Source: Rhyacophila brunnea
Taxonomy: Eukaryota > Arthropoda > Insecta > Trichoptera > Rhyacophilidae
Direction: 5' to 3'
NCBI GenBank assembly: GCA_022495005.1
Contig: JAGYXB010000606.1
Coordinates: 425,580-489,579, forward strand
Length of the DNA: 64,000 nt
The position numbers and the translations under genes are program-made. The first letter of the stretch is position 1, and each line of letters begins with the position of its first letter. Below are positions 33,935 through 46,132 of the stretch, piece after piece. Below the pieces are notes generated by a model. It was not told where the DNA came from. It saw nothing but the letters and a program-made list of their open reading frames with translations, and did not search any database.

Positions 33935-34600
33935 ACACAGAATAGATAATACATAGAATTTCGATAGGCAATATTCAACACACTGCATCATGGCCCCCAC
34001 ATCCTGAAGCGGGCCCCCCTATCTATCGCTAAGTGTAAAATCGGTGTGACGCTTTACAGTAGTGTTTTCTAAATGGTGTACTCAGTAAAATGAATGTGTA
34101 TTTTTAATACATCCATTTACATTATGGAGTTGCCGAGTATCGACACACAATGAAAAATTGTATCACACAACCATATATTTTAATATAATACCACTATTGA
34201 AGTAAAATAGCGCCGCAGGCGACTTTTTTCACTATTAAAGCAAATTTGTGGTGTGTTTATCTCAAATATCTGGTCAACTCATCACGCCGGGCCCCCAGGC
34301 TAGAGCCCTGTCAGCCCCTCCCTTGTGGGGGCCATGCACTACATTTTAATACAGGGTTTTGAATGTGTGAGTGTCCTACGAAAATGAAACACGAATTATG
34401 CACGTGTGTGTAATACACAAATATTAAATGAGCGTCAATGCATAAACCGAAAGCAGTGTTGTCAGTAGGTATTCGACGTATGGCGTATTCTTGACATGTG
34501 TTTAAGTTTATTCCGGATTATTCCTTAGTCGAGATCGGTTACCTGCAACTCCTTACCCGGTATTTCAGTTCCCATTATTTCTGAGTTCCCTGGGTGCCTA
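33935..34600 (+). repeat. Dispersed repeat (18715 family), interrupted by MITE copy C
   Basis: 'acagaatagataatacatag' and 'cgataggcaatattcaacac' precede, and 'cagggttttgaatgtgtgag' follows, the MITE at 33989-34336. Joined, they match the uninterrupted copies at 18715 and 47513. Confidence 0.85.
33989..34336 (+). mobile_element. CATGGCCCCCACA-family hAT MITE, copy C
   Basis: CATGGCCCCCACATCCTGAA to CTTGTGGGGGCCATG. Flanks CACTGCAT (33981-33988) and CACTACAT (34337-34344) are 7/8 identical. The empty site in the 47 kb repeat copy reads GACTACAT once. Confidence 0.95.
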
Positions 34601-34718
34601 TTACACCAACGATCGTGAACCGCCGGTCATCTGAATTCACAATAGGTACCTACAGCAAGTCAAAAATCCCAATCGACTGACATAATAGGTAAAAATATGA
34701 TCGGCCCCTTTAGATTCA

Positions 34719-34882
34719 ACGAGGGTATTCTACAGGCGGACCATGGGGCGCTGATGGGGCGTCTGGGTGGTTTGCTTGGCGAAGTGGACGCCGCGCATCT
34801 CGCGCAGCGTTACGCCCTCGCGGTCACACCCATCCGACTCCACAGTATTCCAGAGTCGTCACCGCAAAAGCGGTCTTCGAAG
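34719..34882. other. GC-rich exon-like island, strand undecided
   Basis: Contrasting with its AT-rich surroundings, this island is open on both strands. Plus: an acceptor-like 'ggtattctacag' at 34723-34734 leads into ADHGALMGRLGGLLGEVDAA. Minus: a frame reading GCDREGVTLREMRGVHFAK ending in TAG near 34732 has almost exclusively G or C at third positions, as in GC-rich insect genes. No donor completes an exon on either strand. It may be a gene fragment carried by a transposon or a real terminal exon; I do not recognise the protein. Confidence 0.3.
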
Positions 34883-35011
34883 GGCCATTATTTTAATATT
34901 AAATTTCACTTTGTGTTCTTCACATACTCATACTGTACCTACAAGGTGAAATCTGAATTTCAGAAAACGGTCATTAAAAAATGTCACAAAAAATATAATA
35001 ATGAAAAGTAA

Positions 35012-35944
35012 TAAGTAACTCAAAATTATTAGTATCTTGTACTACCCACTTGTAGATGTTTAATCTTAAATTCGCGAGAAATAATGAGAAAAGATGATTC
35101 TAATAAAAATAGTTTGGCCTGAATAGTAGATAAATTGAGTAAAATGCTCTCGACTTTACCGGATGGGTTAAAACACGAAGTAAAGACATTTCTCGAGAAT
35201 TCTCGAAATCTCGGGAAATTAATAAACTAATCTCATATTCTTGAGGAGAAAAGCTTTAGTCCAGTCTAAATCTTCCAATCCATAAGTATTATTAAATATG
35301 GAAAACATCTTAAATAGTTATATGTATAAATATTAGGTAGGTATTATAGCGTAGTTATTACAATTGTTGTCATTTTTTTTAAGTTTGAGGTAAGTACCTA
35401 CCTAGGTAAGTATTATAAAGTTCTAAAGTCAGGCACGTGGGAATTTGTCAATAATTTTCAGATATTTCATAGGTTTTCATACGAAAATAGATTACACTTC
35501 TTCATAATAGATACATTTTTATTAAATCTTTAGGACGTAGGATGTACCTAGATACCTAATTGTTTTTTTAGAACTTAACTTAAAATTCTCCCGTATTTGC
35601 CTTTAAATATTTTTGTTTTCTTTTATATCTTTTAATCATTATTAAAGCATTCTTTTTTGTTAATTATGTTCAAAAAAATCAAAAGATTCAAACACATACT
35701 ACGTACTATGTCAGTAAGTTAGTAAATGGGTTAGTATTATTTTATTATTTCTATTATTGAACCACAGTATCGCATCTTAGGATTCCAGTTGTATACAAAT
35801 TACATTATGAAACGTACCTACATAAATATTCTGTATCCAAAGAAATAATAGTACCTATCAAAAATTAACTCTTTTGAATGAGTACAAAACTCTCTCAATC
35901 CCAGCTGATGAACACAAGCGCCGCCCTTGTTCATGGCTGGCTAG
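35012..35944. other. No recognised feature
   Basis: AT-rich with repeated 'taggtaggtac' and 'gtaagtacctacctaggtaa' texture around 35335-35410. Nothing else seen. Confidence 0.4.
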
Positions 35945-36067
35945 TCTGAAACAGACCTGCCTCCACGGGACGCCCTCGCTATCAGAGGCACATGCATTCG
36001 AACAGGTCAAAATAACCTCGAGCTGCTTCGGCGCTACGACAAACTTGACAAGAAGTGGCGGGAATAG
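35945..36067 (+). CDS. Possible terminal exon or gene fragment, unidentified
   Basis: After an acceptor-like 'cttgttcatggctggctag' a frame of 40 codons (35945-36064) reads SETDLPPRDALAIRG, then NNLELLRRYDKLDKKWRE, and stops at TAG 36065-36067. The composition is GC-rich relative to the flanks and the peptide looks helical and charged. A longer plus frame (35874-36107) overlaps in another register but looks less protein-like. No donor, poly(A) signal or family match was found, so a captured gene fragment is equally possible. Confidence 0.25.
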   Translation, partial: SETDLPPRDALAIRGTCIRTGQNNLELLRRYDKLDKKWRE

Positions 36068-36979
36068 CCACGCAATTTGCCATTATGTAGATACGTATTA
36101 TAAATAAGCGGAGTTACTTACTGTCTACTTCAGACTACCTACTAGATTTTATTGAATTATTTGTTGAAGTCTCATAGAGTAATCATGAACATGTGTATTC
36201 AATATTGCACTTGAAAATAAATCCTATTCACTGAATTTTATCTAAGCATCTTTGTAAACTTTCTAATCAAGTACCTACTTAGTGATATATTTTTTAATCA
36301 ACTGGAATACTCTTCACAATAACTTTATTAACACTTTGTGAGACTCAATCTACACTACACTACAACATAATATTATTTATATAAACAGAATTAAGTCAAA
36401 GTTGACTTTAACTTTAAATTGCAATAAGTGTAGACCGCAAAACAAACATTTTCTAATCCGTGGTTTAGGTTTAGATTACGGATAATGGATGGATATACAA
36501 AAACATAACCATCACGATGTGGACTGCAGGCACAAACAAGTAGGATCATTTATAAAATATTAGAAAATTCGATTATATACACAATATAGATAACTGTGTA
36601 TTTTTTTTGCAATAAAAACTGTAGGTACTACTTACCTATGTATAACATATACCTAATCGACGAAAGAATTCAAAATGTCAAGGATTTTAGTTAACAATGT
36701 CATTTGATTTAGAAATGTCTTCTCTTTATATGGAATTCAGCAAAAAATAGTGCCAAAAATGTCTTCAAGTGTCATGAAATTGAATACTTAACCCTTTCTG
36801 AGTTTCATTATTAATGCAATTATTGAAATGTTTAGGCTAATTCCTTATTAACTGTAAAATTTCATCGTGCATTGCTTAACTTTATTAATTAAAACGTACA
36901 TATTCCTCAAAATCAAGGCTATAAAATTATATCTACTTAACCAGAATTTCGGCAAAACTCTCAAACGCCATTATCTTGG

Positions 36980-37288
36980 AACAAAGTTTTTTCCAGTTTT
37001 TCCATAGAGGTATTTTAAAAAGAGGGTTAAGTAATCGGCTTTCTCATACAACTGAATGAAGCAGACCAACAATAGCCGACAACCTACGAGAAATAGCGAC
37101 GCGATAAAAAAAAAATGCAGGGCATCATAGAGAATTTACTTTGGTCATTATAACGTATCCATATTATAATATATAATAATGTTAACATTAATTTTGCCGC
37201 AAATTGATTACCAGCCTGCCTCACCATACGTTTTTGTATAAGCTGCGTGCTTCACCATACTTGCATATTATAACCTGCCGCCCCTAGG
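36980..37288 (+). repeat. About 290-bp dispersed repeat, copy 2
   Basis: Direct-orientation match of 31085-31376. It differs by indels at 'ttttaaaaagaggg' and by an extra 'tataatatataataa' at 37163. Confidence 0.75.
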
Positions 37289-39983
37289 TTGTTTCCCTAT
37301 TGAAATAATATGGTATCAAAATAGGTATGTATAGACACATTATAATAGTTTCTACTAATAAATACTGCATCACATCACCATACAGTGATTGTTATACGAA
37401 TATTAAAACAAATAATATTTCAAAATTCGCAAATCAATAACGCGAAACAAAATATTATTGTATATGTATAGGTACTTATGCCCCCGAACAAATTTTATTA
37501 CTATGAAGCTAAAATTTTAATAATATAAGCCGCTGACTTTTGTGACATCACAGTCACGAGTTGAAAGAGTTTCTATCTCCTCAATTGTGTGTTACCCTGT
37601 GAATTGAGTTGCCAACGGTAAAACGAGTGAAATCGAAAGTGAGCTAACTGACTTTGAACCATCGTGCTGTGTTGTTATGAAACGGAAGGTCTCGCCTGCA
37701 CCTTACCAGTTCCATGTCTTTTAAAATTATCAATCGTTGTTCCATCATAAGAAGATTGGAATAATAAAATTGGAATATTCAGAAGTGAATAATTAATTAG
37801 GTACCTACCTACGTTAATTCTTGGAAAATCGAACATTTGTTATTTCGTTGATTTGAATAATAGAATAAAGTTTTCATGTTCGTGCACTATACTTGTTGCC
37901 CTGATACATTTTGGGCGTCGTCTGTTGCTAGCTGGTATCCGCCCATTTTTCAACGGCACTCGGTGTTTCATATCTAAATATCTCTTTATTTTGCATGCTC
38001 CCCTGATACAAAGTGCGCTTTAGTGACGTGGCAAACGCGTGTATGACAGCTGAGAGTGACAGGTGAATTTTACAGTGCAAGAAAAAATTAAGGGCATTAT
38101 TTTAAATATTCGATTTTAAACACCTTCGATAATATCGATTGAGTACCTACATTCGAGTCAATGTTATAATTGTTAGTAGTCACATTAGAACTGGTATATA
38201 AAAACATACAAATATAAATAATAATATATAAGTACTACATAATATGTAGGTATATATACTATAAATAAATATAATACTTATATTATGTATATTAGTGGAT
38301 CCAGGAAAGTGGCGCGATATTGCGATTGTCCTATGAACTGCCGCTAGAAAGTAAACGGATGCAGTATTAGTAGTTTAGTAGTGGGGCCACCCCCTGGCCA
38401 CCTTCGGAGGCACAACTGCCGACACGACCCCCCGTCATTACACGCGCATTTGCATTGTTTTAAGTTTCAATATCTTGAAAGTAGATTAACACGCATATTA
38501 TTTGTAAATTTGCTATCTAATCCATGTTGAATTTATTTGTGAAGGTTTCAGATCGATAGCAGCATTAAAAAAGTTTTTTTAGGTACCGCATGCTTGGAGT
38601 ACCGGACCGCCCGTAAATTGTAATAGAATAATGTATGTTCGTATTAGCACGTATGTGCCGAATTTCAAGTCTACGGAAATAGGCGAACATTAAGCGTAAC
38701 AGGAAATTTAACAAAAAGGTTACATTTTATAGTATACTATTTGGGTTCTGCCCCCCCCCCCCCTCCCCCATTCTGCTTACTCCCGCGCCAATCGTCACAT
38801 CAAGGACTTTACTAGTGGTAGCTTTCACGAATTATGATCATTCGTTTTGTTTTCATTACCTACATAATAAATGAAAATATTTCTGCATTTGCGAAATTTT
38901 TTAAGAAAAATTTTCAACAGACACAAAAACCTCAGAAAAGGTTGCTAACGTGTGTGATTCAATTATTTGCAAGACATTTTGTATTGTGGATTCAGATGTA
39001 GCATTCACACCTGTGTTCTAAGATTTATTTGACATAATATTTCGATAAAAACATTTTGCATTATAGTCACACGTATTTTTATTTATTATAAACCATCATT
39101 ATATAGGTTAGACGTTAAACAATCAAACAGTATGCAAACCAAAGCAAGACGTAAACATTCTTTATTTACAAACATTGACAATATTATTTTTTTTTTGTTT
39201 CCAACAATATTCCATCACACGTAAAACGGTCTACAATCGCTACCAAAATTCGTGGCATACTTAATACAAAAAGTTTTAATATAATAATATTATGTAGTAT
39301 AAATATAACTATGTAGGTACCTTGTTTTATGTATTCATTTCTAGCTAACTTATTTCGTTCATATGAATTATTATTACAATGCCTACTGAATGCGGGATCA
39401 TACTTTGAATAAATAAAAACAATATGTCAGCAGGTAGCCATCCAATAAATCCCATTATTGTTACATCATATGGGAACAATCACTATTTAGTAGGTATCTA
39501 TAATTTCAGAATCAAAATAAATTATTACTGATACACAACTAACTTTTTTAAGCCACTGTACCGCCGCACTGTTATTTCATGCTCACACATTACGTTGTGT
39601 TGCTATCTGAACAGCACGCACACTCGCATATGCGATGGTGTGCGCGGTATCGGTCGCGCCCATAACAAACGAATACCTTTCCCGTTTTATGTTCGCCTAA
39701 TACAAAATACTCAGAATTTCGCGCGAAACGAGCTGACCTAACCTAAGATTTTTTCTCTCATGTGAGGGAGGGCAGAGGGGGGTATATTATATTTATTTTT
39801 TTACTTTATTCACTAATATATAAATAAATTAATAAAATATTAATTTTCATAATGATTTTTTCTATAAATTTTTTGCTGGACAAAATTTATTTTGACCAGC
39901 GGACTGACTTGACTGACTCAAAGAGAACTGAACAATGAAAATAGCTGTTTGAATAAATTTATGTGTAGGTACTTTTTACTTAC
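37289..39983. other. No recognised gene; some GC-richer patches and a poly(C) run
   Basis: Patches at 37530-37710 and 38290-38460 are richer in G/C but not open. A run of about 13 C occurs at 38751-38763. Nothing resembling terminal repeats was found. Confidence 0.4.
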
Positions 39984-40119
39984 CGTCTTCTTCCATGGAC
40001 TGTTTCAGCGAATCCTCCACATGCCGTGTACAGATTTCGAAATTTGCAAATAATCTATTAGGGTCCCATAACAAGCGGCAGATAATCTGCACAGTATTTT
40101 GCAACGTTGCGAATTTATG
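39984..40119 (-). CDS. Internal coding exon candidate of an unidentified host gene
   Basis: On the minus strand a 136-bp segment (45 codons plus one base) reads HKFATLQNTVQIICRLLWD, then PNRLFANFEICTRHVED and SLKQSMEED, and ends G/GTAAGTAAAA, a near-consensus donor. Upstream 'tttctggtttgcatgttta' followed by 'cggtgag' supplies a usable acceptor at 40121-40120; the same frame stays open further, to 40149. The peptide looks like a helical repeat of a large cytosolic protein (pattern 'LLWDPNRLFANFEICTRHVE'), but I cannot name it. The phase (1) differs from the phase-0 reading of the exon at 4411-4521, so other exons must lie between if they share a gene. Confidence 0.45.
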
Positions 40120-40149
40120 CTCACCGTAAACATGCAAACCAGAAAGTGA

Positions 40150-41754
40150 TTACTGATTATTCTTCGCAAAGAAGTACATACTTTTACTATACATGCATAA
40201 TATTGATAACAAGGGTTATCGATGTCATAAAAAGACCTTATGCAGTCAGTGTCCAAAGAACTGAAACCAACAAATTAATTTAAAATTGCGTCACTGTCTG
40301 TCGACAAAGTGTCAGTATATTATATTGATAAGATAATAATAGTAGGTACTTTGTTAACATTTACAGAGGAAGATAAAGCGGGTCCATTAATTCATATTAT
40401 TTACTTACAGTCATACCAAATTATTGCGGAGAGAGAAAAACTGGAATCGGTATAATATTATTATCCAAGCTTATTTGCATAATGTATTAAGTATTGAAAT
40501 TATGTATTAAAAATTGCGTAGAAGTGCCTAATAAATTTATAATTATTTTTGTTTTGTTGTCCTCTCAATTAACGGCCCACGTGCGCCACGTAGGTCAAAA
40601 TGGAGATTTTATGGTATTTTCAGAGCATAAGCCTGAACGTTCCCTAAACGTTGTAGATCATCTATATATATAATTTTGAAGCCTTATTATTCTATATATT
40701 TATTTTAAACATTTGATGTCTGCATAAAGTATTGTTATTACATAAAAAGTAGGTATTCTTTTAAACCTCTCGATCTAATGTTTTAGAATAAAGTCATATT
40801 TCAGTACATCCGTGTTAAGATTTTTTAGGTTTATTAATTTTTAAACAACAAATTAATTCAAATGTTTTTATTTTTCTCTGCTGTGGATATTCAGGTTTGA
40901 CGTGTAAGACTAAAATATCAATTATGTACTTAAAAATGAGTAGGTAATTCGTACGTCGTAATTGATATAGACGCCATTTTTTGACACATCGATAATATCA
41001 AGATAGTGAAATGCATAGCATCTGCAAGGAAATTCCGATAGTTAGGCATATCTATCTGAATGGATCAAATTTATCAAAAATAAATGTTCAATTTAAGTGT
41101 TTAGTGTTTCTTTCGTGTTTCGGCTTCTTTAAATCTTTTAGCGATCATTCCGTAATGTGTACTTTAATTTATGCGAAAATCACTGAACCTATTTCGGGGT
41201 TTGATATGTTGAATAAAACACCTGGGTTCCAAGTGAGTGCAAGCAAATACAAAGTTTATTCCAATAGTAGTACCCCATGGGGTTTGATTTTATCGCTGGA
41301 CTCATGGAGACGCCCTTACAAACGACAATCGTACTTTGTCCACCTTCAGTTTCGAGAAATTAGCACCGTAGCGATATAAAATCTCATAGATATACCAATG
41401 AACGGCCTAGAATGTTTTACGTCGTTGTAACTGTCAGAAATTGTTTACCTACGCATACAATCTATGTGAACTTAGCTAAAAGTTTATCTATATGGTAAAT
41501 CAACGGTAGTACCTCTAGATTAGGGTTCCCATATGTCCTCCTTTACCCGGACAAGTCCTCTTTTTTGAAGTCAATATCCGTGTCCGGTATCTTTTTTCAT
41601 TTCTATCGAATACTGCGTGATATGTCATCTTTTCATCTTTATGACAAAATATTTTTTTCATTCATTTATTTGAAAGAAGTACCTACCTTATATTCCTAAT
41701 CGCAATATTTACAGATATTAATAATTCATGTTTACATGAGAATACGTCATGATT
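40150..41754. other. No firm gene; longest unexplained frame in this part
   Basis: The plus frame 41011-41379 is 122 codons (MHSICKEIPIVRHIY...) but shows no domain. 'gggttcccatatgtcctcct' followed by 'ttacccggacaagtcctctt' at 41524 looks like the left terminus of a DNA element whose other end I could not find. Confidence 0.35.
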
Positions 41755-42234
41755 GTAAATAATTACAAGATAAATAGAACTTTTTATATACGACGTTTTT
41801 AAATTTTCTGTTGAATCATATAAATTTGACAATTCTATGTATTAATAAAACTTTTTATTTGTACTTGATAGATACTGAATAAATAGAGAATACTGAAATG
41901 TCATTCTGACATTTCATATTGATTTCCATAGTAACGCACGTATATATTAATAATTTAGTTGATAGGACCCCTTAGCAACCAACAATAATAACTTTCCATA
42001 CAAAACAGAATTAACTGAAAATGAATTCAATTCTGCTTAAAAATGGCTAAAAGTATTAAAAGAATACATTGTCGTCGTGTTCTGATAATATATTCTAAAT
42101 GTTTCAAATGTCTAGCTAGTCGGGAAGTTAGTTAAAAATCTTCAATCGTCCAATACAAATCTACTGGACACACAAGAAAAATCTGTACCGGACAAACAAG
42201 AATACGAGCTAATAAAATCGTGGTAAAATATTAC
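41755..42234 (+). repeat. About 475-bp dispersed repeat, copy 2
   Basis: Matches 1475-1950. The palindrome is kept as GAAATGTCATTCTGACATTTC at 41896-41916 with one central change. It has an extra 'ctggacacacaagaaaaatc' near 42160. Confidence 0.75.
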
Positions 42235-42354
42235 ATTTTGGGGGTAAATTATCGAGATTGGCATAGCACGCTTCAATTATTACACTATATACAGTGATAA
42301 AATACATCACAGGAACACTCAGAATTGAGAAAATCACATGCATGTATTGTAAGA

Positions 42355-42405
42355 TCACCGGGAAATCAAACCCAGAGACCCAGTACGTCATTGGACTAGC
42401 GGCTG
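42355..42405 (-). mobile_element. tRNA-like SINE fragment
   Basis: The complement holds a GGGTTTGATTTCC B box and 'gtccaatgacg', as in the head of other SINEs here. It is too degraded to define ends. Confidence 0.35.
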
Positions 42406-42659
42406 AGGAGCCTTATCTAGATTGTGGTTATAGTCCAAACAAGCCATTTGATTTTTGACATTCTCTAAGTTAGTTTTTTAAAAGACAAATAAGTAGACAA
42501 CATTTTTTATAGAAGAGAATTCGAATAACCGGAAAGAGAAGAACTAGGGCTTTATTACACATGTACTTAATGAGATATCGCGCCAAACAATCTGAAAGGC
42601 AAGGGAGAATGAAGAAAGAAAAAAAACCAAATTCCTAAATATTTGTGACCTAATTATAA

Positions 42660-43030
42660 ATTAATGGTGTTGGCGCCGAATGCTTCGTATTTCTTGGACG
42701 GAGCACAGGACGAACCAGTCAATCATCCAGAGACTGAAGATAAAGGAACGTCTCTCGACAATATGTCTGAGACGAATTCTGCAGTTTCTTGGACATATTG
42801 TCAGGCACGGACCGGACAACATGGAGAGACTGGTGGTTTTGGAAGGCGAAGCAGAGGAAGAGCGTCTGCGCGCTGGAGTGACCAAGTGAAAGAGCTGACT
42901 GGGGGCACCATCCATTCTGCCCTGAGAGAAGCGGAAGATCGAGAAGGATGGAAAGTCTTGGTCGTTCAAAGGATGACGAAACTCAAATGTGGTCACGAGT
43001 CACGATCCTCAGCCATGAGTGTACGACCAA
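42660..43030 (+). mobile_element. RTE-like retrotransposon tail, frameshifted
   Basis: The frame from 42680 reads 'LRISWTEHRTNQSIIQRL', 'KIKERLSTICLRRILQFL' and 'GHIVRHGPDNMERL'. Near 42850 the product continues in another frame: 'GRRSRGRASARWSDQVKEL', 'SALREAEDREGWKVLVVQR'. These are the motifs around the end of insect RTE ORFs. A GAAGATAGAAG tail follows at 43030. It is defective. Confidence 0.9.
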
Positions 43031-43360
43031 GAAGATAGAAGAAAATTATTCTGTGTATTTTTTAGTAGGTATAAATGGTTCAACCGATGACGGTCCTCTT
43101 TTGCGGTCGAATTCGTTCATAAAATACATTTTTTTATTTCCTTGCGATTTGCGCAACAAGCCCGAACGAATGCCATATAACTCGGTACTAGGAAAACATA
43201 AAAGTGAAGAGGTAAAATAAACCGGTTTATAACGGAGCGAGATTTGAACGACGTTGACGGCACCACTGCGCAGGAAGACCGAGCGAATACGCGAAAGCCG
43301 CTACCAGGCTGACACGAGAGATAGGAGATAAATATAAAATTAAATGAATATCACTGCGAG

Positions 43361-43600
43361 CAGTGCTGCCAACTAAAATTTTCAAAATGCAGTGGGATTT
43401 TTTTTCAAAATATTAGTAGATTGACAAAAACGTATCGAATTTAACGATTGTGTTTGGTGAAAGCATGCATATTGACATGCTTTCACAAGTGTCTTAAAAA
43501 TCATGTAAAAAGTGACTTTTATTCATCACAAATATCATAATAATTTCTTCTTTTCCTGACCAAAATTACAGTATATATTTCAGTAGATATAGCAACACTG
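43361..43600. mobile_element. 240-bp hAT-like MITE
   Basis: CAGTGCTGCCAACTAAAATT at the left and 'tagatatagcaacactg' at the right. Flanks ACTGCGAG (43353-43360) and ACTGCGGG (43601-43608) are 7/8 identical. It interrupts a GC-rich patch (43220-43690 without the element) that includes four CGGT repeats and could be promoter-like DNA. Confidence 0.85.
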
Positions 43601-43608
43601 ACTGCGGG

Positions 43609-44263
43609 CGCGGTTGGTTTTTTCGGTCGGTCGGTCGGTTGCACGGTGCGAGATCGCATACAATAGCAGGCTACTACGCGTAAAGGAGGTAAACGTGTCT
43701 TTGTCGAATAGAAATTATTATTACTCGCTGCTCCGGTTGCCAACACCACCATCTTCCAATGTGATCGATGTATCAGGCTCGCATGAGATTCGAAAGATGC
43801 ATACTTTCAGAATAACACTATTTATTTTTAGTATCCACATCATATTCTGTGTCCCTGTTCATACAACCGATGCGCGATGGCGTTCACTGTTTTCATTATT
43901 CTTTTCTTTCCTTTTTTCCATTTATGTTCGGTTTTCGTTTGAATTTTGATTTAAATTGATAAATTAATTTATATTCGATGCATTACAACAAAAAGAAATA
44001 ATCCTTCAATATTGGGACCATATCTAAAATAAAATTTGTTATAAGTAATTAAAAAGGACTTCAAGTTATACACATTTATATTTTTTAAAACAAATATAAA
44101 AAAAAATATTAAAACGATGAAGTCGAAACGAGTCAAAAATCTAAACGTCAAAAAATTGAAAACTAAACGAAACTAAATTTTAATAATAAAATATGACCAT
44201 TTAATATAATAATAAGAGTTGACCCTGCAAGGAAAGGTGAAGCCTTTGCTGAGCCGTTTTAAA
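43609..44263. other. GC-rich patch then AT-rich sequence; no gene assigned
   Basis: 43609-43720 has 'cggtcggtcggtcggttgc' and a possible donor 'ggag/gtaaac'. The plus frame 43614-43949 (111 codons) ends in low-complexity F/S-rich residues and is not recognised. Confidence 0.3.
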
Positions 44264-44727
44264 GAGGTACCTAGCGGAAAAATACGAAGCTTGCAATTTG
44301 AGACATTTTTTTGATAATTTACAATTTCAACTGTATTGATTAAAAAAAATATATCTGAAAACATTAAAAAGCAAAATATTTTTTATTTTAAGTCAAAGAT
44401 AAACTTACAATTGTAAAAAATGTAATAAAATGTGAATTTGTTGAATCGGATCGCACCCTATTATTACATATTATATTTTATGGTCATATTTATTATTTAA
44501 ATTTAGTTTATTAAGTTTTCTAAGCATCACCTAAGAGATTTTTAACTAATTCATAGTTTTAATATTTTTATATCTATTTTAAAAAACATCGATTTTTATA
44601 AAACATATAAATGTATGTACTTGAAATCCTTTTTATTTATGTCAAATCAAGCCTCAATATTGGGACTAATACATAAATACAATTTGATGAAGATGAAGCA
44701 AAGCTTCGTATTTTCCGCTAGGTTCTC
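44264..44727. mobile_element. TIR element, about 30-bp inverted ends, complete copy
   Basis: Left 'gaggtacctagcggaaaaat' plus 'acgaagcttgc'; right 'gcaaagcttcgtattttccg' plus 'ctaggttctc'. Interior AT-rich. Truncated relatives are at 46767 and 24385. Confidence 0.8.
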
Positions 44728-45281
44728 TGTTGGGATATATAGGATCCCCCTAAAATGGAAAAAAATACTTAGGTACCTAAACACTATGTATGTTTTTCTA
44801 ATTTTTCTAATTATCATGCTAAAGACCCCAAACACGGCGTATAGTAGGTAGGTACTAGGGTAGATAATCTTCGTTGTATGTTTAAGTTATTTGAAATATT
44901 TGTTTACAAAATAAGTATAATTTTATTTTAATCGATAACAATAAAATAACATTTCGAGGCGTCACGGGCGTCGCAGGCGTAGTGCTCTACTTTCATCAGG
45001 GAACTATAAGCGCTGAGGGATACGTCATGTTATTTAGCTCCAGTTCAGAACCAAAAACTAGATCAACAAAATTGAAAAGGTTTTATAACCGACGCCGACG
45101 AATGACATAAATGATAACACAATATTTAAATTTATAATTTTATAATCCTATAGCGAATAAGTTTATAGAATATGTTGATTAATAATATTAATCTACGCCT
45201 TTTTTACCCCTTTTTTTCAACCCTATTCGCTCATTCTCCTTACTTTTATTATTCCATTCTCCATTATTTTACAATAGCAAC

Positions 45282-45581
45282 CGTCGGGACATAGAACAAA
45301 GAAGCGAAAACTCTTCGTCGTGTTATTAGGCGCTCAGAAAATGAACAAGTAAACCGAACAGCCCTATAAATTATAATAGCGTACAAAACAATATTTCACA
45401 TCTTACCGACATCTATATTTATATTACTATAACAATTTACAACGATTATATACATTTTGATTTACATTTTCAATGCTAGGTGTCAGTAATATTAAAATGG
45501 TTAGCAGTGACGCATACCAAATTATTTTGTACTATATTTCAACTTCTGGAAATAGATAGCGGTATTATATTTTTTTTATCA
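45282..45581 (+). repeat. 300-bp direct repeat, left copy
   Basis: Begins 'cgtcgggacatagaacaaag' and ends 'gatagcggtattata'. It is about 85 percent identical by eye to 46133-46420, 851 bp downstream. The 550 bp between are unique and AT-rich. Confidence 0.85.
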
Positions 45582-46132
45582 TTCAAAAATGGTTCGATTT
45601 ATTTCCGCGTTAGCAGCACATGACGATCAAGTCTTATCAAATATTAATTTTATTTACAATCGATTCGTTAATATACAAAAATACAAGATTAAATTTAAAT
45701 AACTGGCCTAAAAATTAATAAATAATATTTTTAATAGAAACACTAAGCGTTTTTCGCCATTTACTGCGTCTAAACCGAGGTTTTTCGATTTTAATTACAT
45801 GCTTTCTAACCTCTAAATCGATGTTTTTTAAATTTGAAAAAAAAGATATAAGGATATAATAAATTCCGATTTCCGTTTAGCGTTTCCCTAGGTAATAGAT
45901 TTTCGTACATTTTTATCGTAATTTTGATAATAAAACTTACGTCATTAATTCTTGCCACCCGATATAAATGTACCAAATTTGACACGTATTTTTGGAATAC
46001 AGAACTCCACGATACTTTTTAATTTTTAATTTTATTTTTCTCATTACTTTTGAATTATTTACCGATTAATAAACTTTTCTAGCTATTTTTCGATAACAAC
46101 TTTACCTAGAGACATCAATCACCTTAATTTTT

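Noticed and set aside
38751..38763. Poly(C) run as a functional element
   Set aside because: Simple mononucleotide tract; similar runs occur inside MITEs here.
41011..41379. 122-codon plus frame as a gene
   Set aside because: Second-longest unexplained frame but without motif, splice support or coding-like composition.
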